From Planctomycetota bacterium (GTDB lineage Bacteria; Planctomycetota; Phycisphaerae; WQYP01), in the NCBI GenBank assembly GCA_021790385.1, contig JAJYDW010000041.1, forward strand, positions 1 through 35,018: a stretch of DNA of 35,018 nucleotides, read 5' to 3'. Shown here in pieces: positions 17,386 through 25,269 of the stretch. The notes beneath the pieces are model-generated. The model saw only the letters and a list, made by a program, of their open reading frames with translations. It was not told the DNA's origin and did not search any database. A program made the position numbers and the translations under genes. Numbering within the stretch: position 1 is the first letter of the stretch; each line of letters starts with the position of its first letter.

Positions 17386-20148
17386 ATGGAAAAACTCAGT
17401 CGGCGTACGTGGGGGTTGGCCGTAGGTGTCGCCGTGACCCAGACATTATACGGATGTCAATCGCCACACACCGAAAAAACTGTCTTGAAACCAGCCGGAT
17501 TGACCGTGTATGCCAGCCCTTCCGGCAACGATAATTGGAGCGGCAACCTGGCCACAGCAAACAAAGATAAGACCGATGGCCCGGTGGCCGGAGTCGGGCG
17601 GGCATTGGAAATCGTACGCGACTGGCGCAAAGCACAACCAGAGACTGCTCTACCCGCGCACATCATCCTACGCGGGGGTACCTACGAGATTACCAATTCC
17701 ATCGTCATCGAACCTGAAGATTCTGGAACGCCAGACACTCCATTGGTTATCACCGGCTATCCAGGAGAAAACGTTATAATCTCCGGCGGCGTCACGGTGA
17801 AGAATTGGAAGGTTCGACGCGACGGCCTCTGGGAGGCGGACGCGCCCCAAGCCATGGACTCTTCGACTGTTAACCAGTTCTTTGTTGAAGGGCATCGCCA
17901 AGACCGCCCACGGCTGCCGCGCAAGGACTGGTATCTAATGGCAGATATAGTTGCGCAGCAACAATACCGCCGCAGAGCATTTTGTTTTGAAAAAGGCCAA
18001 TTCAATCCAAAATGGTATGCGCTCCAGGATGTGCAGGTGGTGTCTTACGACATCTGGACCACAGAGAGGCAGTGGGTGCAGTCCATTGATCCGAAAACGG
18101 ACACGGTGTACTTTCAGGATAATGGCTTTGAGTTTCAGGCATACCATGTGCGGCAGCGCTTTTATATTGACAACGTGCGAGAAGCCCTTAATCAGCCGGG
18201 ACAGTGGTATTTTGATCGCCCACGGAAAAAACTTCTGTACAAACCGATGCCCGGGCAAGGCTTTCAGGGATTTAACTCGGTAGTTCCGATTGTCCGGCGG
18301 CTTTTTGAGTTTAAGGGTATCCCGGAACAGGGCAAATACGTCGCGCATGTCACCCTGCAAGGCCTGCATCTACAACATTCCGCATGTAGCGTTTCCCATG
18401 TAAATCTGGCTAATGATGGACAGTCTTCTACCACGGGTTTTGAAGCGGCCGTCTTTGGCTACGGCGTTAAAAACGTGAATATAGTGGATTGTGAAATCTG
18501 CCATGGCGGTGAACATGCCGTGCGATTTATGGGGGCCAGCGAAAATGTGGTTGTACAGCGATGCCACGTGCATGATATGGGCGGTGGAGGCGTATATCTG
18601 GGGTTGGATTGCCCGATCGGAGATTATTATAAATTGCCCAAAGAAATCCGGTTAACTGGGCGATGTGTGGTAGATAACAATTTTATCCACGACAGTGGAA
18701 AGCTTTTCCCGCAGGCCTGCGGCGTATGGATCGGACACGCCGGGGACAACCGTATCAGCCACAATACTATCGCCAATCTCTATTACACCGGCATCAGCAT
18801 TGGTTGGTGCTGGAATACGGCTCCCACGCGCAGCCCGGCAATTCGCAATTTGGTGGAATATAACCGCATCTATAATCTAAGTAACGGAGTGCTGAGTGAT
18901 GGCGGCGGCATTTACCTGCTGGGAGCTTCGCCCGGCACGATAGTCCGAAATAACTGGATTTCCGATCTGGTGCCCTACCGGGCTTCGCACAACTTTAACG
19001 GCCTTTATCTGGACAACGGGGCGTCAAAAATTTACGCCACAAATAACATCGTGGAGAATGTGGAATTTGGTAAGGGGCTGCTGGTTCATCAGGGGTCAGA
19101 CAACGTGGTGGTGAACAATTATTTTGACCGGGTCGGAGAGGTTTGGGTTGTGCAGAATACGGACAGCCAAGGGAATCGCATCCCTCTTAGCCTGACTTTT
19201 GACCGCAATGTTGTCGTGGTCACTGGCGATAACGTGTGGCCGCCTGATTCGCCGGCCACACCTGATGCGGGGTGCCGGTTCAACCATAATGTTTACTGGA
19301 GTTCGCGGGGAAGCGTTCCTACAATTCACGGAAAAAGTTTTAAGCAATGGCAGTCCAGCGGCCAGGACGCCGGATCGCTGGCGAGCAAGCCCGGCCTGCA
19401 GACCTTGCGCGGCGTGGTATGCGCGGCCATCGGGTCGCCTGCAAAGCAGATTGGGTTCCGACCCATTGATATCCGAACTATCGGGTTATATGGTTCTGCC
19501 GCGTGGCGGGCTTTGCCAAACACCGTTCCGCCACTGCCAATTGCCGATCACGCACCGTATCCCAATCCCCCGGCTCAAGCGGTGCACACAGACTTTCAAC
19601 AAGTCATATCGAATGCGCCGATCTATGGTTTGACCACCATGGGCCGTGGCAACGATGTGGCAAAAGCCACACCCATCACTGGCCGAAGAGCCTTTCGCCT
19701 TGGGCCACAGAACGTAACCTACAGCTACTACCAACCGTGGATACGGCGATGTATTCTTGATCTGAGATTTTCAGTCTTGATTCCAAAGCATTTCGGAACA
19801 TCAATTTGTGTTGAGCTAAGAGACTGGCGAAGCGAGCCCTATATCACTGGTCCAAGTGTTGTATTCCAATCAAACGGAAGCATTACCGCCAACGGAACTT
19901 CGCTGGCCACTCTCCCGTTGAATAAATGGGTCGACATTCGCATTCTCTATGACTATAGGCTCGGATCGACGTGCCAAAAATACCGAATCAGCCTGCGACA
20001 GGGAAAAAAGAAATTGGATAGCCACGATATAGTAGTTCCCCAGGCAACCGGCTTTTCAACCTTGACCTGGCTGGGGTTCATAAATGATGGAAAGACGGGC
20101 CAGGAATGCTATATTGGTTACGTTGATTGTGCCCCTCTGAGAAAATAG
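17386..20148 (+). CDS. Right-handed parallel beta-helix lipoprotein, polysaccharide-active enzyme-like
   Basis: Start at ATG 17386 with AAAGGA upstream; 920 residues. The N-terminus carries a lipoprotein signal with lipobox LYGC (Cys about residue 24), so it should be anchored to a membrane. VYASPSGNDNWSG near residue 45 and TPDTPLVITGYPGENVIISGG near 120 are the usual opening of secreted beta-helix hydrolases such as GH141/GH120-like proteins. Residues about 330-620 contain repeated NxI/NxF strand motifs typical of pectin-lyase-type coils. Residues about 740-920 look like a separate beta-sandwich (LamG/DUF1080-like). It may cut or debranch the glycan imported by the locus; exact family and catalytic residues cannot be assigned by eye. 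Confidence 0.82.
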   Translation: MEKLSRRTWGLAVGVAVTQTLYGCQSPHTEKTVLKPAGLTVYASPSGNDNWSGNLATANKDKTDGPVAGVGRALEIVRDWRKAQPETALPAHIILRGGTYEITNSIVIEPEDSGTPDTPLVITGYPGENVIISGGVTVKNWKVRRDGLWEADAPQAMDSSTVNQFFVEGHRQDRPRLPRKDWYLMADIVAQQQYRRRAFCFEKGQFNPKWYALQDVQVVSYDIWTTERQWVQSIDPKTDTVYFQDNGFEFQAYHVRQRFYIDNVREALNQPGQWYFDRPRKKLLYKPMPGQGFQGFNSVVPIVRRLFEFKGIPEQGKYVAHVTLQGLHLQHSACSVSHVNLANDGQSSTTGFEAAVFGYGVKNVNIVDCEICHGGEHAVRFMGASENVVVQRCHVHDMGGGGVYLGLDCPIGDYYKLPKEIRLTGRCVVDNNFIHDSGKLFPQACGVWIGHAGDNRISHNTIANLYYTGISIGWCWNTAPTRSPAIRNLVEYNRIYNLSNGVLSDGGGIYLLGASPGTIVRNNWISDLVPYRASHNFNGLYLDNGASKIYATNNIVENVEFGKGLLVHQGSDNVVVNNYFDRVGEVWVVQNTDSQGNRIPLSLTFDRNVVVVTGDNVWPPDSPATPDAGCRFNHNVYWSSRGSVPTIHGKSFKQWQSSGQDAGSLASKPGLQTLRGVVCAAIGSPAKQIGFRPIDIRTIGLYGSAAWRALPNTVPPLPIADHAPYPNPPAQAVHTDFQQVISNAPIYGLTTMGRGNDVAKATPITGRRAFRLGPQNVTYSYYQPWIRRCILDLRFSVLIPKHFGTSICVELRDWRSEPYITGPSVVFQSNGSITANGTSLATLPLNKWVDIRILYDYRLGSTCQKYRISLRQGKKKLDSHDIVVPQATGFSTLTWLGFINDGKTGQECYIGYVDCAPLRK

Positions 20149-20524
20149 TCAAGAGTTTGCACTCTGTAGCAGAGCCGTGCCTGGCTTAACAACTGTTACT
20201 TCCATTGGTAATGGGAATACGTGGACGTCGTATGCAGAAGTGAAAAGGTGAGGGCCGCAAAAGAAATTGGTAAGGCATTGTAACCGCTACGTATAGGGCG
20301 ATAATTCAGCGATCTACCGGCGCCATTGAAGCGGAAAATCCACCCGACGATGGCTGTCGAGACCCGGAATAACCGGTTGAATGGCGACAAACCAGCAACT
20401 TGTCGAACCTCAAGGTGCCGCACAGTCCCCTCACAGGTTCAGTGCATCTTCCCAAGATCTGAAATAAGGCAATCGGCCGATACCCACGCCGGGACTCATC
20501 TTCCGATTTGCTTGGGCCAAGACC
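20149..20524. other. Intergenic stretch before repeat copy 2
   Basis: About 375 bp without a recognisable gene. Short frames on both strands lack homology I can name. It ends abruptly where the 1300-bp repeat starts, with no similarity to the regulator coding sequence that precedes copy 1, so this is a sharp recombination or insertion junction. Confidence 0.5.
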
Positions 20525-20595
20525 AATTGGTGGTCCGTGCATCCTCCGGTACACGCGTTGCCACCCACGCTCGAACCGACAGAACCAGGATCTAA
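20525..20595 (+). pseudogene. Tail of the GntR/LacI regulator gene (duplicated fragment)
   Basis: The last 23 codons of the regulator (LVVRASSGTRVATHARTDRT and on to the stop) are present without the rest of the gene. The upstream DNA happens to stay open in this frame back to 20326, but that part has no regulator sequence. It is part of repeat copy 2. Confidence 0.85.
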
Positions 20596-20597
20596 AA

Positions 20598-20702
20598 ATG
20601 CTTGAACGCGCCCGCCCTAAAGCCAAACCCGATAGCTACCTACGCCCCATCCAACATCCCCGTGGTTCCGATAAATCACATTTTAATGTCAATCAATGGT
20701 AA
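20598..20702 (+). CDS. Possible 34-residue small protein, copy 2
   Basis: Identical to 15011-15115, with the same AGGA site. In this location it follows only a fragment of the regulator gene, so it would lose any translational coupling. Confidence 0.25.
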   Translation: MLERARPKAKPDSYLRPIQHPRGSDKSHFNVNQW

Positions 20703-20732
20703 GGTTAAATCACTTCATTTTTCTCATATTAT
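20693..20732 (+). promoter_or_regulatory. Shared promoter/operator box, copy D (PEP-CTERM gene 2)
   Basis: Identical to copy C because it lies inside the 1300-bp repeat: the 18-base core, then CTCATATTAT 30 nt from the box start. It is therefore not independent evidence for the motif, but it means PEP-CTERM gene 2 keeps its promoter. Confidence 0.5.
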
Positions 20733-20851
20733 TTAGAATAACGCAATAACCTTGTGGCCGATTCACCGTGAGTGGATAGGTCATCGAAAATGGATGCGTT
20801 TTTTTCTTGCATCGCCATCTATCGCATGGAATAATTGATATTTGATATCCG

Positions 20852-20923
20852 CACCCCGTTCGGTGTGTGGGACCGCAACCCGCCCGGTTCGGCGGGTAAA
20901 TCAGAGAGGCTCCCGGCGGGAGC
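20852..20923 (+). promoter_or_regulatory. Three-hairpin 5' leader of PEP-CTERM gene 2
   Basis: Identical duplicate of 15265-15336: three GC-rich stem-loops ending beside the AAGGAG ribosome site. Confidence 0.4.
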
Positions 20924-20935
20924 AAAGGAGTTTTT

Positions 20936-21757
20936 ATGTTGTTCGATTTACTTGCCCGTTCGTCTTATGCAGCCCGGCTTGGCGCTGCCGCTATCGCCGT
21001 GGCCGCAACATCCGGCTTGGCCGGTACGGCTACCGCCTCTACGGTTGTCGCAGATTGGACGCTCAATGCCGCACCCGTGGCCGGCGGTGGATATGTTGGC
21101 TATTACATCTTTCAAACGGGCCAGGGCTATGTTTCCTTGGACGCCACGGGAAACTTTAATAGTCTGTACGAGGCCTATCGACCTACACCGACTGCCGGCC
21201 CGCAGATCGGTAGCGCGCCCACCGCTGTATCAACACTATTTAATGGCGGCGGCTATTATGGCAACAATAACCCTTTAGCATTGGATGCGGCCGCCGGCAA
21301 TAATTACTCCATCAGCCTCTACACTGAATCAACGGTTGCCTCGCAAAATGAATACGCCTTCCTCACTGGCGGCGGAGACAGCAGCCCCGGTAGTCTTGAT
21401 ATTGGGATGAGCGGGACGTCCTGGGTCGCCAACTACGATACCCCTTCGGGCCTCGTGTCCCTCGGTTCCACACCGGCAGTGATAAACGACGCCTACCATC
21501 TGGTGGTCAATGATAACTCCGGAGCATTATCATTTCTCGTTAATGGAGTGGATGTCACGCCCGGCGGCAGTGTAAGCAACAGCGGTACGCTCGATTTTTC
21601 CGGGGACTATATTGGCATTCAACCTGGCGGCTTAAGTGGTTATAACGGGTACATTAGTGATATCACCGTTACCACACCGGCACCGGAGCCGGCGGCCCTG
21701 GGCATGATGGGCGCGGGGGCGATGGGCATACTCTTACTGCGTCGCCGGAGGGCCTGA
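20936..21757 (+). CDS. PEP-CTERM-tailed secreted protein, copy 2
   Basis: All 273 residues are identical to the product of 15349-16170, including signal peptide and APEPAALG...RRRR sorting tail, and the promoter and leader are duplicated too. Unlike copy 1 it is not followed by a functional pseudopilin-like gene; only a stump remains. The identity means either a very recent duplication, gene conversion, or an assembly effect. If real, it doubles the dose of this surface protein. Confidence 0.85.
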   Translation: MLFDLLARSSYAARLGAAAIAVAATSGLAGTATASTVVADWTLNAAPVAGGGYVGYYIFQTGQGYVSLDATGNFNSLYEAYRPTPTAGPQIGSAPTAVSTLFNGGGYYGNNNPLALDAAAGNNYSISLYTESTVASQNEYAFLTGGGDSSPGSLDIGMSGTSWVANYDTPSGLVSLGSTPAVINDAYHLVVNDNSGALSFLVNGVDVTPGGSVSNSGTLDFSGDYIGIQPGGLSGYNGYISDITVTTPAPEPAALGMMGAGAMGILLLRRRRA

Positions 21758-21831
21758 TCGGTTGAGGGGATGGGAGGATATTGACGCCATTTGGTCGCCT
21801 GGTGTTTTCCTGATTTCGGAAAAAACTAGAC

Positions 21832-21888
21832 GTGGGCATCTACCTGATGGGTTGCAGGCTGCCTGATGCGTGGAGATTGATTAGATAA
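21832..21888 (+). pseudogene. N-terminal stump of a second pseudopilin-like gene
   Basis: GTG opens VGIYLMGCRLPDAWRLIR and stops. The gene next to copy 1 begins [16 protein letters not shown]. The first 42 bases agree at 28 positions and lie at the same place after the PEP-CTERM gene. I infer a diverged second pseudopilin gene that was cut off by the junction with the transporter duplicate. The match is short. Confidence 0.45.
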
Positions 21889-22013
21889 GGGTGAATTCGT
21901 TTCATGGCCAGCGGCAGCAGCAGGAACACCAGCAACCCCACCAGGTAGGGTCCGGCAAAAAGCATGCCCATAAGCTGGCTGCGCCAATCGATACGGGATT
22001 TTTGCTGCTTCAT
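21840..22013 (-). pseudogene. Truncated MalF-type permease gene (36 codons plus junction)
   Basis: From ATG 22013 the frame copies the first 36 codons of the permease at 6698-7663 (MKQQKSRIDWRSQLMGMLFA onward, ending LLLPLA), then leaves homology at about 21904 and runs 21 more codons to a TAG at 21840-21842. It overlaps the second binding-protein gene by 4 nt exactly as in the intact operon. The product would be a 57-residue peptide with one membrane helix, surely not a transporter. Confidence 0.88.
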
Positions 22014-22180
22014 GGATTCTCCCGTGCTCGTTGCGCCGCGATTCTCTGGCTGGTGCGAACCCAGCGGTTCACCAGGTGCTGGGTATAGGCCAGGCTTTTT
22101 TTAACCGGTGCCCCCAGCCAGATCCGCTGAGCCATTACGTTGAGTTGGCTGTTGACGCGCATCCAGACCGGGCTGGGTGG
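21904..22180. repeat. 277-bp near-identical copy of 7554-7830
   Basis: Offset 14350. I count three mismatches: in the permease N-terminus, in the binding-protein tail, and near the right end. It spans the permease start and the last 57 codons or so of the binding protein. Beyond 22180 the two binding-protein genes stay collinear but diverge clearly, with another identical block of about 60 bp at 7929-7989 / 22279-22339. Confidence 0.9.
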
Positions 22181-23386
22181 CGTTATAGCTACGTGCTGAT
22201 GCCGCATGGAGTTTTCAAACACCATGATATAGGGATTGGGGTTATGGCGGATAAAGGAACGGCTGACCGCCGTCAGCGGCGAAGCCTTACAGTGGAGATC
22301 ATCAAGTTTTTCAATATTCTCCTGCCGAATAAAAAAGGCCAGCACCTGCATGGCCGCCTGAACATGCCGGGCATGACGCGGAATGGCCCACACATCCACA
22401 TCACCATACGTATCTGTGCCGGGCGGAAGATGGGCACACGGAAATGGGGCCACGCCGAAATGGCCCACCAGCGACTTTTTATTGCGACGGATGAAGTTGG
22501 CGAAATACGGCCCTTGCAACTCCATCGCCACCTTGCCGCACATAAATGCATTTAATGGCGAATTAAACTGTCCAAAACCGCTTTGAAAATTATCCACCGC
22601 TCGATAGCCATATTCGCGCGAAAAACTCTGGAACCAGCGGTAGGCGGCAATTTGCTGCGGGGTATTGATATTAAAAAAGCCGGTTTTGTTATTGTACAGG
22701 TGATTGCCGAAATAGACGCCCCAGAAGCTGTTCCACCAGCCTGGCTCCGTGGGCAAAAAACCGGCTCGGATCAGTCGGCCGTGTTTCCCGATGATGGTCA
22801 ACTTCCGGGCATAAGCGTCCAGTTGCCGGAGGGTCGTCGGAGGCTGATTGGGATTGAGGCCGGCCTGGGCAAACATAGTCTTGTTCCAGTAGAGGGCGCA
22901 GGTTTCGGGGGTGGCTCCCAGGGCATATAGCTTGCCGAAGGGGGCACATACTTTCCATACATAAGGTACGTACGTGTGCGGCGTAACGATGCCCGCCCGG
23001 ACCATGGGTTGCAATGAGGTCAGGGCGTGATGTCCGATGAAAGCTCCCATGTCGCCGGACCATAACACCACAATATCCGGCGGATCGCCGCCCGCCACGG
23101 AAATTACAGTTTTGAGGTCCGCCTGGCTCACCGAGACCATGTGTACAAAAATCCGGTGTTGCGACATGTTGAACTTGTTGACGATGTCGCGCATGGCGGC
23201 TTCTTCAAAGCGGGTCCAATTTTCCCAGAAAGTTACCACGATGCGTCCGTGGACGCGTTGGCCATTGGGAAGATGGTAGGCTGTTGGCTTGTGACCGAAA
23301 AGGAGCAAGGCCAGCGCCGCCACCGCCAGCAAGGCCATGACCAGCCGCGAGAAAAACGCAGAGAATTTAGCAAAAGCCACTTTCAT
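22010..23386 (-). CDS. Second extracellular sugar-binding protein (SBP2, orphan)
   Basis: Start chosen at ATG 23386 (MKVAFAKFSAFFSRLVMALL), which opens the same signal-anchor helix as SBP1; the frame is open to 23554 but that extension lies in repeat-like intergenic sequence. About 458 residues. It shares FGHKPT, YHLPNGQ, VHMVSVSQ and GGDPPDIV with SBP1 and has an identical last 57 residues, while the middle differs at many positions, including in the ligand-lobe segments. No complete permease follows; only a stump. It may still serve the SBP1 permeases as an alternative binding subunit. No lipobox. Confidence 0.9.
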   Translation of the reverse strand: MKVAFAKFSAFFSRLVMALLAVAALALLLFGHKPTAYHLPNGQRVHGRIVVTFWENWTRFEEAAMRDIVNKFNMSQHRIFVHMVSVSQADLKTVISVAGGDPPDIVVLWSGDMGAFIGHHALTSLQPMVRAGIVTPHTYVPYVWKVCAPFGKLYALGATPETCALYWNKTMFAQAGLNPNQPPTTLRQLDAYARKLTIIGKHGRLIRAGFLPTEPGWWNSFWGVYFGNHLYNNKTGFFNINTPQQIAAYRWFQSFSREYGYRAVDNFQSGFGQFNSPLNAFMCGKVAMELQGPYFANFIRRNKKSLVGHFGVAPFPCAHLPPGTDTYGDVDVWAIPRHARHVQAAMQVLAFFIRQENIEKLDDLHCKASPLTAVSRSFIRHNPNPYIMVFENSMRHQHVAITPPSPVWMRVNSQLNVMAQRIWLGAPVKKSLAYTQHLVNRWVRTSQRIAAQRARENP

Positions 23387-24087
23387 GGCTGCAATATTCC
23401 ACGACTTGGGCACAAACGGCAAGCGGTAGGCAGCGGGCTGCGGCCCGTGGTCAGCTTGCAGCGGTCGGCGGGGATGGGGATTCACCGCAGAGGCAGGGAA
23501 GGCGCAGAGAACGTTCAGTTTTAACCACGAGGAAGCGATGGCACGAATGAGCAAACGGTTGGGGGAAGATTATCAACATTATCAAGGTTATCAAGATTTT
23601 CATACATTTTAAGGCTCCGATGGGTCGGTGTTTGGGCGCAGTACGGGCGCGGGGGTCGAATTCGTTTTTCAGGCAGAGTGTGGGCCGGTGCCTTGACGGG
23701 GCCAATAACTGTGCACGTATTTACTTGTCAATAATCGTCGGCATTTTTAGGGATGTCCAGATGCCCGCGGTCGGGCGGAACAGGCTGGTCTACACAAGGC
23801 AGGTGAACCTTAGGGGCCGCGACAAGATAACTTCACACTTTCTAGCTCGTTCTTTTGGCGGCTGGGCATTGTTGGTCGCTCCTTACAAATCTGCGGGCGG
23901 GGTATGCGCGTCGCTTACGCCTCGCCGGCGGTTAAAACTCCTGGGCCGCAAAATATGAATTTATTTGGCGAGGCCCCTTTTGGGAGTTCCACTTGAGTTA
24001 GTAGTAGGCGGGTTATGGAGGGGGATAACGGGGGCGCGGGCTGCGGCCCGCGAGATGGGAGACGGGAGATACGTATTTTGCCGCAAG
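23387..24087. other. Intergenic stretch with dispersed and tandem repeats
   Basis: No supported gene; the frame at 23620-23958 has no coding signs. 23484-23545 contains degenerate accgcagaggcag / ggcgcagagaacg and aaccacgaggaagcg / gcacgaatgagc units, a style of dispersed repeat often seen between genes in planctomycetes. 23569-23595 is a 3x9-bp tandem repeat (ATTATCAAC, ATTATCAAG, GTTATCAAG). 24035-24052 is a 7-bp GC hairpin (CGCGGGC/GCCCGCG), downstream of the tRNA remnant, without a T-tract. Confidence 0.5.
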
Positions 24088-24129
24088 TGCGCCCGGCAGG
24101 ACTCGAACCTGTAACCTCATGGTTCTAAG
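24088..24129 (-). pseudogene. 3' half of a tRNA gene (probable attachment-site remnant)
   Basis: On the minus strand the sequence has exactly the 42-nt geometry from anticodon loop to discriminator base: loop CTTAGAA, stem CCATG, variable AGGTT, T arm ACAGG-TTCGAGT-CCTGC, acceptor CGGGCGC, then A. CCA is not encoded. The 5' half that should pair (acceptor GCGCCCG, anticodon stem CATGG) is absent; the upstream bases TAACTGC do not pair. A tRNA cut at the anticodon loop is the typical scar left by tyrosine-recombinase elements. The loop reads TAG, which would be a leucine anticodon, but the short variable loop does not fit tRNA-Leu, so identity is open. Confidence 0.7.
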
Positions 24130-24339
24130 GCAGTTAAAATCATGCTGCTGAAAAGCTCACAAATTCCTTCAGCTACCTTATTCTACAGCGTAAAACACTT
24201 ATTGGAAGGCTTCGCTACACGTTGCTATTGTTGGTGTTGTAAGGCGGTATTTTCGAGCCAAAACGGTACCAAAACGGTAAGCGAAGGTAAACCACCCCAA
24301 CGGGATGAAAAATTCATCAAGTCAATATCGGCGAATTCG
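24130..24339. other. Junction region between tRNA remnant and the toxin gene
   Basis: About 210 bp. A direct repeat AAAACGGTACC/AAAACGGTAAG is at 24259-24280. A rightward frame crosses it but runs on antisense to the toxin gene, so I do not call it. A decayed integrase start would be expected beside such a tRNA scar, but I cannot demonstrate one. Confidence 0.3.
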
Positions 24340-25269
24340 TCAAGCATTGCGTTTTCCCCATGGCCCGGCGGCAGGCCAATGCCCGTCGAACGTGGTTCGC
24401 TTGTTGATTGCGATGAGTACCGGCTCCAAAAATGTTCGGACTTGTCGAACGGTCGTCAGAAGGTCGGTGGAATCTTCACCAGAGCGGTTATTGTGAATAA
24501 AAGCCTTCCATTGGAGAACCTTTTGGGCGTCTTTGCCAAACTCATCCGTCAACGAGATCGGCAGATGATCGGGCACTTCCCGTTCGCGACGCTTTAGCGT
24601 CGCGTTAATAGCGGCTTGCAAGGTGTTTCCATCAAAAGAGAAGTGCCGCGCCAACATGGCCATATCAAAATAATCCTTCATTCGACTATTTTTTATCCCC
24701 CGCTCCAGCATCGCGTCGAGTTTCTCCGCGATAACCGTTTCACGCGGATAAATTTTCATGTGCGGCGCGGGCATGTCGAGTAACGTTGGATATGCCACTT
24801 CTTCCGCTTTTTGAGAAAGGCTGTCGCCAAGCCCAATGTCCACCTGAAGGTTCAATCGGGCTGTTCCGAGAAAACTACGAAGCTTGACGCGTAGTCCATG
24901 GTATGCCTGCCCTTCCCTAATTTCGGTTACGGCAATTGAGGCTGGATCAAACTTCAAACCATCAGACTTGACCGGCACGGTGCAGATGTCCTGAAATATG
25001 CCGGTAAGTACAGACTGATTAATTCGGCCAGTGGCCAGAAGGTCCAAATCGCGTGTTGGTCGGTGAACGCGCCCCAGCCACAGCACAAAAAGCGCCGCCC
25101 CTTTGAGGATAAACTGCTTGCCGTGTCTTGTACGGCTTAGCCGGTACAAGAGTCGCTCATTGCCGTAACGCAACAGGATGGCATTGAAGTCCTCTTTTCG
25201 CGTCATCGCGAGATTCAGCAGACGGTCGTGAACGCTACGCGCAACGTGATCATGGAGTTTGTCGGTCAC
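24340..25269 (-). CDS. abiEii: AbiEii-type nucleotidyltransferase toxin
   Basis: Toxin of the AbiE type IV toxin-antitoxin system, 309 residues. The nucleotidyltransferase signature is clear: KGAAL at residues 56-60, then RPTRDLDLL with the two catalytic aspartates Asp74 and Asp76. Further on, VIAEKLDAMLERG and KDYFDM (about 180-205) give the usual AbiEii motifs III and IV. Family members transfer nucleotides to tRNA or other targets and can abort phage infection. The ATG overlaps the antitoxin stop by 4 nt. Lying beside a tRNA scar and an IS256 remnant, it is probably horizontally acquired. Confidence 0.93.
   Translation of the reverse strand: MTDKLHDHVARSVHDRLLNLAMTRKEDFNAILLRYGNERLLYRLSRTRHGKQFILKGAALFVLWLGRVHRPTRDLDLLATGRINQSVLTGIFQDICTVPVKSDGLKFDPASIAVTEIREGQAYHGLRVKLRSFLGTARLNLQVDIGLGDSLSQKAEEVAYPTLLDMPAPHMKIYPRETVIAEKLDAMLERGIKNSRMKDYFDMAMLARHFSFDGNTLQAAINATLKRREREVPDHLPISLTDEFGKDAQKVLQWKAFIHNNRSGEDSTDLLTTVRQVRTFLEPVLIAINKRTTFDGHWPAAGPWGKRNA

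Larger units (their letters stand above)
20525..21824 (+). repeat. Perfect 1300-bp direct repeat, copy 2
   Basis: Copy of 14938-16237. The left junction is sharp; the right junction passes into sequence that is still weakly similar to the start of the pseudopilin-like gene next to copy 1. The two copies flank a 4287-bp segment carrying the pseudopilin-like and beta-helix genes. Confidence 0.95.

Noticed and set aside
20196-20626. Leftward frames before repeat copy 2
   Set aside because: No homology I can name and they run into the repeat junction; probably non-coding or decayed sequence.
23620-23958. 112-codon rightward open frame
   Set aside because: Unusual composition, no ribosome site, no recognisable domain, and it crosses repeat-rich intergenic DNA.
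24035-24052. Intrinsic terminator downstream of the tRNA remnant
   Set aside because: A good 7-bp GC hairpin, but no T-tract follows on either strand.
24142-24597. 151-codon rightward frame that could be an integrase start beside the tRNA scar
   Set aside because: Most of it is antisense to the AbiEii gene and the first part shows no recombinase motif; I could not support an integrase remnant.
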